A stretch of DNA of 64,000 nt from Dendrobium chrysotoxum. Lineage: Eukaryota; Streptophyta; Magnoliopsida; Asparagales; Orchidaceae. The translations under genes and the position numbers were made by a program. Shown here piece after piece: positions 59,101 through 64,000 of this stretch (position 1 is the stretch's first letter; the number at the start of each line of letters is the position of its first letter). The notes beneath the pieces were generated by a model. The model was not told where the DNA came from. It worked only from the letters and a program-made list of their open reading frames with translations, and made no database searches. The DNA lies in the NCBI GenBank assembly GCA_019925795.1, contig CM034304.1, positions 14,872,720-14,936,719 on the forward strand. Direction: 5' to 3'.

Positions 59101-59427
59101 AAACAAGAAAACACGAATCAGAGTAGAAAATTGTAAGCAAGATTGGGGAAATTTTCAAAATTGCATAGCTCACATGGACATAGGAATCGAAGGCCGTGAG
59201 ATGGACAGCGCCGGCGCAAGCATCTGGTTTTGATTTTGTTGTTGCTGCAAAGTTGACGGCAAAGGTGACTGCTCGAAGGGAACCGGAACCGCCGGTGACG
59301 CCAGTGTCGGGGCACCGCAATTACCCGGTGTGAAATCCAGCTGCCTGGCGAGCTTCCTGGGAGGAAAATTCGACGACCCCAATGAAGAAGATTTAGTACC
59401 TTGTTCCATCAGAGCCGCGGAATCAGC
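27458..59427 (-). CDS. TCX: CPP/TCX (tesmin/TSO1-like CXC) gene, six resolved exons over 32 kb
   Basis: CPP proteins bind CHR-type TTYRAA DNA through two cysteine-rich CXC domains. In plants they act in DREAM-like complexes controlling cell-cycle and development genes (family knowledge). Six minus-strand coding exons join in phase at GT-AG sites: 59174-59409, 55040-55147, 47934-48111, 28171-28524, 27672-27760 and 27458-27558. They encode about 355 residues. The N-terminus has the family PPRKLARQLDFT motif. CXC1 spans exons 2-3, the RNPNAFRPKI linker is in exon 3, and CXC2 is in exon 4. Exons 5-6 match the conserved SLGP...YRPLLADI...VSGEAAKT region. Introns 1-3 measure about 4.0, 6.9 and 19.4 kb because of transposon insertions; introns 4-5 are 410 and 113 bp. 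No stop or frameshift was seen in the exons. The C-terminal exon or exons and stop codon were not located, so the gene is incomplete as annotated. Confidence 0.88.
27672..27760 (-). CDS. TCX: TCX exon 5
   Basis: An 89-bp exon after the acceptor TTTTTTGCAG. It encodes SLGPTFASISKGRATNLTST and SVGSLKITY, matching the SLGPSK...Y region that follows the basic motif in TCX5-type proteins. The donor ATATAG|GTATTA leaves AG, which with the G of exon 6 makes Arg. The assignment rests on homology plus phase. Confidence 0.8.
28171..28524 (-). CDS. TCX: TCX exon 4 (CXC domain 2)
   Basis: The acceptor TTTGGCAG is followed by EDTGEIALAGKHNKGCHCKK, then SGCLKKYCECFQANILCS and CKCMDCKNFEGSEDRKALF, the second CXC domain with its cysteines present. 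A helical AANAALN segment and a KKRK basic motif with QDIFF follow. The donor CCAGAG|GTATAG is in phase 0. The exon is separated from exon 3 by a 19.4-kb intron. Confidence 0.93.
29063..29134. repeat. (TA)n microsatellite
   Basis: About 36 uninterrupted TA units inside TCX intron 3. Open frames of alternating Tyr/Ile across it are artefacts. Confidence 0.97.
30030..30530 (+). repeat. Pair of imperfect ~110-bp direct repeats
   Basis: About 30,030-30,140 and 30,420-30,530 share the order CTCCTAA.AT, CTNGTGGNCCTTNCCCATTAGC, TTTTGGTT, GNTATTGAGCTCAACTTG and GTNTTCCACCCTT-like blocks. The origin is unknown; possibly parts of two copies of a short dispersed repeat. Confidence 0.5.
32387..32453 (-). 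other. Two-hairpin module of element B
   Basis: On the minus strand it reads CTTAATCGAGAGT, a weaker hairpin 1, TAATTAAC, hairpin 2 with stem CCACGGG/CCCGTGG and loop GGCTTGC (32,387-32,408), then GAAAC. It is the same as in A. Confidence 0.8.
35866..35902. other. Conserved hairpin in element B
   Basis: The arms GATTAGTGGATGATTGG and CCAGTCATTCACTAATC flank a 3-nt loop. Compared with A's perfect stem there are two substitutions, both still pairing as G-U in RNA. Confidence 0.75.
36440..37030. repeat. AAT/ATA microsatellite region of element B
   Basis: Interrupted (AAT)n and related repeats, the counterpart of 18,196-19,245 in A. Confidence 0.92.
37262..37311. other. Perfect 23-bp hairpin made of four CAATSATTG sites
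   Basis: The arms 37,262-37,284 and 37,289-37,311 are exact reverse complements around the loop CGCC. They contain CAATCATTG at 37,263 and 37,292, and CAATGATTG at 37,273 and 37,302. CAAT(G/C)ATTG is the consensus of plant HD-Zip class II proteins (known). A regulatory role is inference. Confidence 0.85.
37461..37498. other. Long GC-rich hairpin in element B
   Basis: Two 17-nt arms (GATCCGAGTCGTTGATC and its near-complement, one mismatch) flank a GTAA loop. It corresponds to the 14-nt perfect palindrome 17,771-17,800 in A, sharing the CGTTGATC core. Confidence 0.75.
39014..39332 (+). pseudogene. Unknown open frame in the hAT-like element, 5' half
   Basis: The frame is open from before 39,014 to the gypsy insertion at 39,333 and contains TVFYFKAKDESSSHGKKRFD and VLNEHDLEVLKHVKALISKV. 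It continues in the same frame beyond the insertion at 46,772. I recognise no family. It looks like coding sequence captured by a non-autonomous transposon. Confidence 0.45.
39333..39897 (+). repeat. 5' LTR of the 39.3-46.8 kb gypsy element
   Basis: It begins TGTTAGGTCGGTTCC and ends TTTCCTATCA. It contains two copies of TTGCGAACTCAAGTATT near its 3' end, also seen in the other gypsy LTRs of this window. Confidence 0.92.
40042..41236 (+). pseudogene. Broken gag of the gypsy deletion derivative
   Basis: It starts ATGGCGGCTAAAAAAGTAGATG and parallels the intact gag at 52,606-53,694. Frameshifts and stops split it into pieces at 40,149-40,487, 40,563-40,886 (gag domain, KALSWYQWRDQR) and 40,917-41,174. 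The zinc-knuckle-like segment CFRCDEKYT is cut by the CACTA element at 41,240 and resumes as PGHRYRD at 45,437. Confidence 0.88.
41240..41590. repeat. Left subterminal repeat array of the CACTA element
   Basis: Many TACGACGG, CCGACGTA and CGTCGG motifs in both orientations within about 350 bp of the end. Confidence 0.75.
41945..42225 (+). pseudogene. LINE reverse-transcriptase fragment inside the CACTA element
   Basis: It reads CMLFADDIIHVDTTREGVE, with the FADD catalytic motif of non-LTR reverse transcriptases. Then follow frames equivalent to NEHIRQKVVVAPMEYKIRES, a common plant LINE C-terminal segment. A ~50-bp piece including the FADD region is also duplicated upstream at about 41,775-41,822, and the NEHI...RES segment again at 42,580-42,690. 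Confidence 0.7.
42246..42580. mobile_element. Foldback/MITE-like insertion between LINE fragments
   Basis: It lies between two copies of the LINE NEHI segment. It contains a perfect 15-bp inverted repeat, GGATTTCGTAAATCC (42,284-42,298) and its complement (42,308-42,322), and a further GGATTTCGGAAATCCGGATTT palindrome near 42,471. The exact ends are not defined. Confidence 0.45.
42580..42690 (+). pseudogene. Second copy of the LINE C-terminal fragment
   Basis: It translates as NEHILDKVGVASLEDKIRES then HLRWFGHIKR, closely matching 42,098-42,215. It suggests a local duplication before or during capture. Confidence 0.65.
42853..44700 (+). pseudogene. Truncated CACTA transposase (TNPD N-part joined to Transposase_24 part)
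   Basis: It starts with a transposase-associated domain (QKSWMYNRLAQGRKTLTDEF) and then LYRRGFMPQY and YWTSHGEYEPHF. The TNP2/TNPD-type region follows (LLHAAQQPIWKGCT; KMLSIKAEYNVV; LYASMRSAAQM; FTPFSQSASPYSCWP). Several stops break it. After the GFTPF motif the core of TNPD is missing. The frame passes to a Transposase_24-type part: LELHSHTHKRQKDQQWVDER, a likely intron at about 44,234-44,307, then HGRIYGLGSQAQEY. The catalytic core is therefore deleted. Confidence 0.82.
44990..45433. repeat. Right subterminal repeat array of the CACTA element
   Basis: Repeats of CCGGCGGATAATACGCCGG type, in both orientations, up to the terminal CACTA repeat. The motif is mostly CCGGCG here and CCGACG on the left side. 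Confidence 0.75.
45437..46187 (+). pseudogene. Protease remnant and pol-end remnant of the gypsy derivative
   Basis: The aspartic protease motif VVLIDSGAIHNFIS is readable at about 45,631-45,673, with a stop directly after it and frameshifts later. Near 46,165 the sequence jumps to the last residues of pol (a form of FHLEDKVILWEGGI with a stop) at the 3' LTR. Confidence 0.85.
46206..46766 (+). repeat. 3' LTR of the 39.3-46.8 kb gypsy element
   Basis: It is collinear with 39,333-39,897, with scattered substitutions and a shorter T-run, and is followed by the TSD CGATA. Confidence 0.92.
46772..46864 (+). pseudogene. Unknown open frame in the hAT-like element, 3' half
   Basis: With one TSD copy removed, the frame from 39,332 continues as TPSLRDSNEMARSG and ends at a TAG near 46,864. 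A further open segment in another frame follows to about 47,169 (ERTEPSMATSLCNMQIDHLD), so a lost frame or an intron is possible. Confidence 0.4.
47312..47933 (-). other. TCX intron 3, 5' part
   Basis: AT-rich intron sequence between the hAT-like element and exon 3. No features beyond the donor GTATGC at 47,933 were recognised. Confidence 0.7.
47934..48111 (-). CDS. TCX: TCX exon 3 (rest of CXC domain 1 and linker)
   Basis: The acceptor CTTGTAG leads into YCECFASGVYCDGCNCANC, then FNNVENEAARHEAVEATL and the family linker ERNPNAFRPKI. The exon ends GATGTTAGG|GTATGC in phase 0. It lies between two large transposon blocks: the nest ending at 47,303 and the gypsy element starting at 48,478. Confidence 0.92.
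48478..48985 (-). repeat. 3' LTR of the young gypsy element
   Basis: In the element's orientation it begins TGATAAGCCGGTTTTACC and ends CTATCA. Pol reads about 40 codons into it before its stop. It contains GGCCGGTTCAGG-type palindromes. Confidence 0.95.
48862..52605 (-). CDS. pol: Pol of the young gypsy element (PR-RT-RH-INT-chromodomain)
   Basis: The frame is open from the codon after the gag TGA; the first ATG is 52,536 (1,224 residues from there). In order it has a zinc-knuckle-like CFRCDEKYTPGHRC (10-23) and an aspartic protease with DSG (92-94). Reverse transcriptase follows (about 300-480, FCVDYRALNK; FFDD at 429-432). RNase H has D577, E614 and D639. The integrase zinc finger uses H764, H771, C801 and C804, and the integrase catalytic core D834, D894 and E930. 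A chromodomain lies at about 1,124-1,177 (EVLIQWKNLPYYEATWEPY, FHLEDKV). The chromodomain places it in the chromovirus group, whose members tend to insert into heterochromatin (known). Translation without its own promoter would need readthrough of the TGA. The last ~40 residues are encoded by the 3' LTR. Confidence 0.93.
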   Translation of the reverse strand, partial: ETTKERTGGGGSGGNFKRLTEKEMQEKRAKGLCFRCDEKYTPGHRCKDLTLQVLTVCDDEETEEGGEEETEEEMEEKMHLDLAEVSLNSVVGFTTNHTMKVKGEIENREVVVLIDSGATHNFISSQVVDQMGMRLVDTGCYGVMMGTGKVEKGQGICRGVLLTIQGIQVKEDFLPLELGSTDVILGMKWLQTLGDTKVNWRALTMELVIDGRKVVIKGDARLSKAMVSLKTMVKDIQLAGGGYLVELHSLEGAGLEEGGDIPLSIQPLIQQFQEVFQPPQGLPPQREQEHAIVIREGVSPISVRPYRYPQFQKDEIERLIREMLEAEIIRPSISPFSSPVLLVKKKDGSWRFCVDYRALNKETVPDKFPIPVIDELLDELSGTVIFSKIDLKSGYHQIRMKKEDIPKTAFRTHEGHYEFLVMPFGLTNAPATFQALMNKVFKPYLRRFVLVFFDDILVYSKTEEEHWEHLKKVLEVLHEHQLRANLKKCCFAQGSVEYLGHVVSREGVAADQSKIEAMLKWPVPKNLKELRGFLGLTGYYRRFVKGYSTIAWPLTEQLKKDGFLWGEAATSAFESLKKAMTTVPILALPDFTQTFVVETDASGYGLGAVLMQSRRPIAYFSQVLTARARLKSVYERELMAIVLAIQKWRPYLLGRHFIVRTDQRSLKYLLEQRMVTEEHQRWLSKLLGYDFEIQYRPGVENKAADALSRCMGELQTVTLSVPLMLDWEAIREESARDEALGKIRAELLREEGSHPGYSLEGDKLLYQGRFVIPRTSIHIPSLLQEFHGSAVGGHSGVQKTYRRLASELYWKGMHKDVEELVARCEICQRNKYMAMSPGGLLQPLALPGRVWEEISMDFIDGLPRSEGFTVILVVVDRLSKYAHFIPLRHPYTAVTVASAFIREVVRLHGVPEAIVSDRDKVFLSHFWRELFRLQGTVLKRSTAYHPQTDGQTEVVNRSLETYLRCFASETPKLWAKWLSWAEYWYNTSFHSASQMTPFKVLYGRDPPHLVHFGSSSTPVSTVEEYLEERDRRLEELKRHLLRAQQIMKKQADGHRKDIQFEIGERVFLKLRPYRQKTVAHRRNEKLAPRYFGPYEVLEKIGAVAYRLKLPPTATIHPVFHVSQLRKALGDYTANPELPATLTEELEVILEPLELMGVRQKEDGTKEVLIQWKNLPYYEATWEPYERVKHQFPCFHLEDKVILWEGGIDKPVLPEPAQPAQGPVQVYRRRRNPASSMACPPNRVGPTL
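52606..53694 (-). CDS. gag: Gag of the young gypsy element
   Basis: It forms the particle shell that carries element RNA. The start is ATG 53,694 (MAAKKVDALKERI), just after the 5' LTR and primer site. A charged N-terminal ~50 residues look like a coiled coil, followed by a Gly/Arg/Tyr-rich linker (about 90-175). The retrotransposon gag domain spans about 185-330 (KALSWYQWRDQR, EFKDCIIERFQTD). The frame ends ATGGN-TGA. The same frame resumes directly after the TGA and reaches the zinc-knuckle-like motif and pol. In the related gag at 41,100-41,130 the position has a CAT codon, not a stop. So Gag either ends here by mutation or is extended by readthrough. Confidence 0.9.
   Translation of the reverse strand: MAAKKVDALKERIEGEMNQIKETVEERMSSMEGQVADLRDMMKKMLEFQTQTAASEAKGPEAKNTKSEIRKEEEEVEIVEGGRGRPHLEPFQREERGGRYGERQGYGGVEPRGAEWEHREGYYGRRGADFEDRRRDFEGGLGHGRAREDRETWGGSSTWERGNYGGLRGHGGDQKVRKLKMPIFEGEDAYGWIYKVERYFAVNGLTEEEKLTAAGLCLEGKALSWYQWRDQRRAIRTWREFKDCIIERFQTDLGGDFYEQFFALTQEGSVADYRERFEHLASRVERLLDTILEGNFMKGLKAEIRAAVKVLMPRDLGEAMKLAQLVENQRNLERGARSSSIGGTYRMTTTHLAPKFPATGGN
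53839..54346 (-). repeat. 5' LTR of the young gypsy element
   Basis: It is the same length as the 3' LTR and differs visibly at about three sites (near 53,980, 54,016 and 54,261). The minus-strand sequence following CTATCA is AATTGGTATCAGAGC, the primer-binding site. Confidence 0.95.
54352..55039 (-). other. TCX intron 2, 5' part
   Basis: Noncoding AT-rich sequence between exon 2 and the young gypsy element. The donor is GTAAGT at 55,039. Nothing else was recognised. Confidence 0.7.
55040..55147 (-). CDS. TCX: TCX exon 2 (start of CXC domain 1)
   Basis: The exon follows the acceptor TTTTGCAG and encodes KPESPQTRSKPLFEMKEGTP, then the cysteine-rich start NCNCKHSRCLK. It ends AAGCT|GTAAGT in phase 2, completed to Leu by the first base of exon 3 (L-Y-C-E-C-F). 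All of this is conserved in the family. Confidence 0.9.
55212..55685 (+). repeat. 5' LTR of the intron-1 gypsy element
   Basis: TGTTAGACCGCCCAGTCC...TTTCCTATCA. It lacks the ATCGGCCCATGAGGAG segment and the ~50-bp duplication found in the 3' LTR. Confidence 0.9.
55765..57920 (+). pseudogene. Fused gag-pol remnant (gag N-part, integrase, chromodomain scraps)
   Basis: Gag starts MEAKKMEALEGEMDQLK and is soon broken. Pol resumes at the end of RNase H near 56,435. The integrase zinc finger (HSGVQKTYRRLAVKLYWKEM; CEVFQKNKY, in which the second Cys is Phe) and core (56,944-57,282, DKVFLSHFWRELF; TEVVNRSLETYL) are readable between stops. The 3' part includes FHVSQLKRAIRDH and a frameshifted chromodomain. 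It is not functional. Confidence 0.88.
57945..58469 (+). repeat. 3' LTR of the intron-1 gypsy element
   Basis: It carries a tandem duplication of about 48 bp (GGGTTTGGGTTATGCATG... through TTTCTCTTAG) at about 58,160-58,255, absent from the 5' LTR. It ends CTTATCA before the TSD. Confidence 0.9.
58475..59173 (-). other. TCX intron 1, 5' part
   Basis: AT-rich intron sequence between exon 1 and the gypsy element. The donor is GTGAGC at 59,173. No other features were recognised. Confidence 0.7.
59174..59409 (-). CDS. TCX: TCX exon 1 (N-terminus)
   Basis: ATG at 59,409 opens a frame starting MEQGTKSSSLG, then PPRKLARQLDFTPGNCG, the signature N-terminal motif of TCX5/6/7 proteins. It continues with a Pro/Ala-rich stretch and a Gln-rich run (QQQQNQNQ). 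The donor CCAT|GTGAGC leaves two bases, and AT plus the A of exon 2 gives Ile. A TTTCTGTAG acceptor 18 bp upstream of the ATG suggests an intron in the 5' UTR. Confidence 0.88.
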
Positions 59428-59893
59428 CTACAGAAAGATAATAAAGTGTAAACTGGTGAAAGCCTCAGTCCCGCGGTGAAAAACCGTGGCTCTCCATCGA
59501 CACAACGGATTTGACCCGATTTGAGCACTTCTGGGTCCAGCGGAGATCGACCAAGGGATCGCCGAAGATGGCTGAAGAGGTCGACCGGAACCAAGAGAAT
59601 GAAGGCGGGAATCCCCACCTCAGCGAAGTCACGCTGAGGAGATCTGGCGAGGGGAAGAATGTACGGAAGGCGGAGGGAGGATTGGAGGAGGAGGAACAAG
59701 AAAGAGCGATATTTTTCCCTCTCTATCTTCTGCCCTTCTTCGGCTCTTTTTTCCTATCGCTCTCTTTCTCTTTGAGCGCTGCGGGAAATTTTTTGAGAAG
59801 ACGGGGGAACGAGAACAGAATAAGATAGTAAGACTCCTCTCTCTCTCTCTCTCTACCCCTCTCTCTCTCTCCCTCTCCCTCTCTGAAGTCTGA

Positions 59894-59927
<34 letters not shown>

Positions 59928-60120
59928 CCTCTCTAGTTTTGAAATCAAATTTTAATAGTGGACATTGGACGGATAGATGGGATCATAGCTACCATCGGAC
60001 GGCGAAAAGCCCGATGACAAATCCTGTGGCCCAAGTTCATAGACGTTGGTGTATTGGGATCTCGACCGCAGGATCAACTTGGGAGCGGGTCTAGCTAACA
60101 TTAATGTAGATTCCATTTAG
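59428..60120 (-). promoter_or_regulatory. TCX 5' flank: probable 5' UTR, UTR intron and promoter
   Basis: It is relatively GC-rich up to about 59,830 on the side of exon 1. A pyrimidine-rich tract ending TTTCTGTAG (minus strand, AG at 59,429-59,428) lies 18 bp before the ATG and suggests a UTR intron. A long CT/GA microsatellite at 59,835-59,935 would lie in the leader or promoter, as is common in plant genes. No clear TATA box was chosen. Open frames on both strands here (59,409-59,828) look fortuitous. Confidence 0.5.
59835..59935. repeat. (CT)n/(GA)n microsatellite
   Basis: Nearly pure CT runs with CCCT interruptions over about 100 bp upstream of TCX exon 1. Read from the gene strand it is a GA tract. 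Confidence 0.95.
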
Positions 60121-61500
60121 ATTTTTTTTTATATAATTTTTTTCTCAATTAAAAATCAAAATTTTTATTGAATATAATATTTTTATTATTTTATAGAATT
60201 TTGTGGTAAGTAATATTTCTTATAATCATATTCATTAGAATATAATAATATTATTCAATTTTTTAAAAAAATAAAATTTTATAATATAGATTAAAATAAC
60301 TATACTTTTATATTTCATACTATAATTCTATAGATATTTTTATAGATGTTTAAGTTTGTTAGTAAACAAAATTTTTGATTTGCTTGGTTTAGTATATCAA
60401 TTCATGTGTAATATGAAAAATATTTGCATGAAGATTTGTAATATCACATAAAGGCTACTGTTTTATAAATTTTCATTAAAATCTTATTAATTCAAAATGT
60501 AAGGACCTTGTGCATCTCTTTTTATTCGAGACTTAAAATATTACTATAAATACTTGGGTAAAATATGTCAACCTAATGAGCCACTTTGTCAACCCAACCA
60601 TCAAGAGAGATTTATCCCTAATGGTCACCTCATAAACCTTGTCACAGACTCCACTACAACTTTAACCTTTTCATCCCAATGGAGCCAACACTGAACCATA
60701 CCCATAAGTTCCCCAAATTAAAATAAAAAAACTATATGGTTATCATCTTAACCAAACTCCCAAATATCTCTAATGGCATTATTAAAGCTTTTCGATAATC
60801 CTAATGTAAAATCCCTAATGATTCATGATACGGCATCAATATCTACTTCTTTTGGAGAAAGGTATAAATATGCATCCTTTGTGTATCATCTTTTTCAATG
60901 ACAATCTTCTAGCAAATAAGCCATAATAGTATATCCATGTAGCCAACTTCAAATTTAAAATACTCACAATAGTCCCTAAAAGATTATCTCTCTTATCAAT
61001 CAATCTCATAACTAAATTCATTATGCTTATCCAAGCGAGTGGTTATTTCAACTAACATCACACCTCAATGAACCTGTTAATATATTCGTCTGACCTATTA
61101 TATTTCAGATCAAACTAAAGCTAAATAAAGCTTATATATTAATACAATATCAAGAATATAAACTTATGCAAGCATGAATTTTGAGTTAATATTCAAATAG
61201 GAAACTTTTGAAATCATATTTGGGGCCATCCAAACTCTAATTTCAGCGAACTTATAGTTAAACTAGCATCTCAATAAAATGAATCCAATGAGCCCAAGAT
61301 CACTTAATTTTGACATCATTAAGTTCTTTAAGCAATCAAAAAGTATCATATGATCAAAGCTATCACTCCAAACCATCCAAGGGAGTATTTTAAATTTTTT
61401 GCTATATTTATGAATAATGCCACCTCTAAAAATTATAAATAGAACACCACTCTCTAAATGAAAGGGGGCTTGGACCTTGACTTTAAATTGGAAACTCATG
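60121..61500. other. AT-rich intergenic DNA
   Basis: No coding region, RNA gene or bounded repeat was recognised on either strand. Confidence 0.6.
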
Positions 61501-62140
61501 TTAAAAGTTGCCTCCCCATAACCATCGTTAGACCATCGCCACTAGACTACCGCCATATGAATACCATCATCAAACCACTACCCTTAAACTACTATTGGCA
61601 TACTTCCATTGCTTAACCACTAACATCGAATCACTACCACCATTTAATTATCATTGTTGGGCAGCCATTATTTTCCCTCCATCGTCTGACCATCGTTATT
61701 GGACAACCATCAACAATCTCCACTATTTGACCACCACCTTCAGATCGTCATTCTCAAATCTCCATTATTGTTACACCACCATTGAACCACTATAATCCAA
61801 TCACTGCCATCAAACTTCCATCTTCTAACAATGGCCATTAGATTACCATCATCTAAAAACCAACATTAGAAGACCTCCATAGAGCATTACCTCCTAACCA
61901 TTATCATTAGATCGTCATCTTCTAACCATAGCCATCCAACCTTAGTCATCAAACTAACATTATCGGACCACCAACACCTATACACCCCATATTAGATCAT
62001 CACACTTTGGTCACCTCCATTAGACTACCATTGTCAAACCTTTATTATCAGACCTCCATTATGGAACTACCACCATTAAACCATTATAGTTTCTCGACCA
62101 CCATTGATGATTATAATCCTCATATCACCATTGCCTAATA
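61501..62140. repeat. Degenerate CCATCATT-type tandem repeat
   Basis: About 640 bp of irregular units resembling ACCATCATTAGACCACCATT, roughly 15-25 bp long. The units are too diverged to give a single period by eye. Stop-free frames over it are low-complexity artefacts. Confidence 0.65.
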
Positions 62141-62269
62141 TTAATGAAAGTTATTATTAATATTTTTGAATATATTTTCTTGTGAAAATATTTGTTTTGG
62201 TTGTTGTTGTTTAGAAAAATTTCAGATAAAAAGGGTTGAAATTATGGAAAAGTACCCAGTATTACGACA

Positions 62270-62720
62270 CATCATTATTAAGCACCATAGTGCCATATTC
62301 ACATCTCAAACATCGCAGCACCAGACCAAACCATCATAATGCTATCATGTATTGAACTTTACAATTAATTCAATATCTTAGCACCATCTGACCCCAATGT
62401 TGCAACGCTTCTAGTTCATATCAAGTGTCACAGTGCCAGATGATATCATTGTAATGCTATGAACTCTAAAAATTTGTAATTAATTTAGTGCCCCAATGCC
62501 AAAGAATCTAAATGCCACAATCCTAAATAGGGTGCCATAGCGCCAAATTGCCTGAATATCGTGAAGTAGCAGTTGAGCTGGTTAAATGGTGAAATGACAC
62601 GTTGATTCAAATTGAGCACCATAGCGGTGACTTTTAGTAGCATCACAGCATTAGTTGATGTATGTAGCATCACAACATAAACTTTTTTAACGTTGCAATG
62701 TTAGTATCAATTAATGTACT
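62270..62720. repeat. Degenerate repeats with AGCACCATAGTGCC-type units
   Basis: Two segments (about 62,310-62,395 and 62,425-62,500) share the order GTGCCAGA, ATAATGCTAT, TTTACAATTAATT and TTAGTGCC. Further fragments, some inverted, follow to 62,720. Confidence 0.45.
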
Positions 62721-63845
62721 AAGCATAAATAATTTTCTTTTTTTAATTTAGAAGGGCTTGCCATTTATTTTGTGAAAAAGGCAGTGAGCGAGTGCGAGTG
62801 GAGTGTGTGGAGAGTTCATACTTAAGGGAAATTGATTCAAAGTGCAAGGAATGTTTGTACTTAATTGGAAAAGCACTTTCAGGTGACATCCTACACAACT
62901 CCACTTTGCACTTTATGTTTTTTGTTGGTTTAATGAATATTATTTTTTATAATTTGAATTCCATGGATGGCTAATTTCTCAATTTTGAACTTGTGAAGTG
63001 TGGTGATGCATGTTTTTTTCTTAAGTGGGCTCTAGAACTACTTATTACCTCGACGTAGGAATAAGGGAACAGTTAAAAGAATTGGAATAAAAAATAACAT
63101 GCCTAGACGTGTGATGAATAGAGTTTTAGATTCTAAAGAGGTAAAATAATTATAGTAAGGTAAAAACTTTACTTCAAACTCTTACAAGCTCGGTAGAGAT
63201 CTGAGAGTGCATATTCTTTGATTCACAAAATAAATTTGGGGTGTCAACTTAAGTAACTATTGCTTACATCACCATCATAAGTTCAAAATGTTTTTATTTA
63301 TTGAATTTCTTGTTTCAACATTTGCAGTAATTACTTTAGAAAACTAATTTCAATTGAATTTGGTAGGATAAACCTTGCAAAAATTAGACAGTGCTAGGGT
63401 GAACATAAGATAGTTAGGTCCCTCTAAGGATCGATAATTTACTCTAAATTTTCTTACTTGAATGGCATGTGTACTTGCATATCATTTAGACTTAACTTAA
63501 TTTAGACCTTTTGTTTATCTTTATTTTGCATGCTAAAAGCCTATAATGTTTTTTACCGATGATGGGGAACTTTTATTATCTTATTAGTTGCTCTATATTA
63601 TTCAAAGAATTACATATTTAATCCTGCCATTTTTCATCATATTTGGTTTTATTGTGAGCTTGATTTTAGTTTTGTGACATTTTTTTATTATTTTTAAGTT
63701 TATGTGCATTTATTTTGTTGTGCATTTCATTTTGTATTTATGGTTTATAATTGTGCATGCATTATATATATAATAAGGAAACCTATTATTTAGCCTAGAG
63801 ATAGATAGAAATCTTATAAAACTCATAAATAATCAAAAAGACCCA
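62721..63845. other. AT-rich noncoding DNA, possible leader or LTR of a right-edge element
   Basis: No coding sequence was recognised. It precedes an Athila-like gag start and could be its LTR or leader, but no TG...CA boundary or primer-binding site was found. Confidence 0.35.
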
Positions 63846-63857
63846 AGCTTTAGAGAT

Positions 63858-64000
63858 GATGGAACCTAATCAGGAGTAAGACCCACCTAGACCTCTTAGA
63901 GAGTATGTCAATCCATTAGTTGAGGGTGTTTATCAGAGCACTCATAAGCTAAACATCCAAGCAAGTAAATTTTAGCTTAAACTTGCGATTATTTAAATTG
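63858..64000 (+). pseudogene. Start of an Athila-like gag, cut by the window edge
   Basis: After an ATG-containing leader the frame reads PPRPLREYVNPLVEGVYQST and HKLNIQASKF, then LKLAII. It resembles the conserved N-terminus of Athila-type gag (R-x-L-R-(D/E)-Y...N-x-F-x-(I/L)-K-x-A-I-I). Two in-frame TAG codons, each possibly from a CAG or GAG codon, mark it as decayed. The call rests on a short match. Confidence 0.45.

Noticed and set aside
59409..59828. Overlapping frames on both strands upstream of TCX exon 1
   Set aside because: They lie in the probable UTR/promoter and UTR intron, with no recognised protein similarity. The exon-1 frame with the LARQLDFT motif is the supported one.

Overview
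The window is repeat-rich nuclear DNA from a flowering plant. The evidence is a plant CPP/TCX gene with GT-AG introns, plant Ty3/gypsy, CACTA and LINE remnants, and AT-rich intergenic sequence with A/T microsatellites. I cannot fix the species. Nothing bacterial, organellar or rRNA-like was seen.

The one clear host gene lies on the minus strand from about 59.4 kb down to 27.46 kb. It encodes a CPP (tesmin/TSO1-like CXC, LIN54-type) DNA-binding protein of the TCX5/6/7 kind. I resolved six coding exons: 59174-59409, 55040-55147, 47934-48111, 28171-28524, 27672-27760 and 27458-27558. All junctions are GT-AG and in phase, giving about 355 residues with both CXC domains. Its introns are swollen to about 4.0, 6.9 and 19.4 kb by transposons. 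The C-terminal exon or exons were not found.

Layout from left to right. (1) 1-26,575 is a stack of Tat/Ogre-like Ty3/gypsy sequence. An old diverged copy (1,269-2,318, 15,634-16,641, 23,484-26,575) was invaded by a complete 13.3-kb relative (2,319-15,628, TSD CAAAT, LTRs of about 5.2 kb, broken gag, no pol). It was also invaded by a 6.8-kb element 'A' (16,642-23,483, TSD CTATA). (2) 26.6-28.5 kb holds the resolved 3' part of the TCX gene. (3) 28.5-47.9 kb is intron 3. It contains element 'B' (32,182-38,600, TSD ATGAT), a relative of A in inverted orientation. It also contains a nest: a hAT-like transposon (38,807-47,303) holding a gypsy deletion derivative (39,333-46,766), which holds a CACTA element (41,240-45,433), which holds LINE scraps and a foldback insertion. 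(4) Intron 2 holds a young, nearly intact chromodomain gypsy element (48,478-54,346, minus strand). (5) Intron 1 holds a deleted gypsy element (55,212-58,469). (6) 59.4-64 kb is the TCX 5' flank, then AT-rich DNA, degenerate tandem repeats, and an Athila-like gag start at the right edge.

The most interesting signal is a two-hairpin module near the 3' end of every Tat/Ogre-like LTR here, and also near the 3' end of A and B. Stem sequences differ between the two families but pairing is kept, while the loop GGCTTGC and the spacer TAATTAAC are conserved. Its position, the TG...CA ends and the 5-bp TSDs suggest that A and B are very long solo LTRs of a second, related family. Other leads are a 23-bp perfect hairpin built from four CAATSATTG sites in B, a stop codon shared at gag codon 19 by two diverged copies, and a lone in-frame TGA between gag and pol of the young element.
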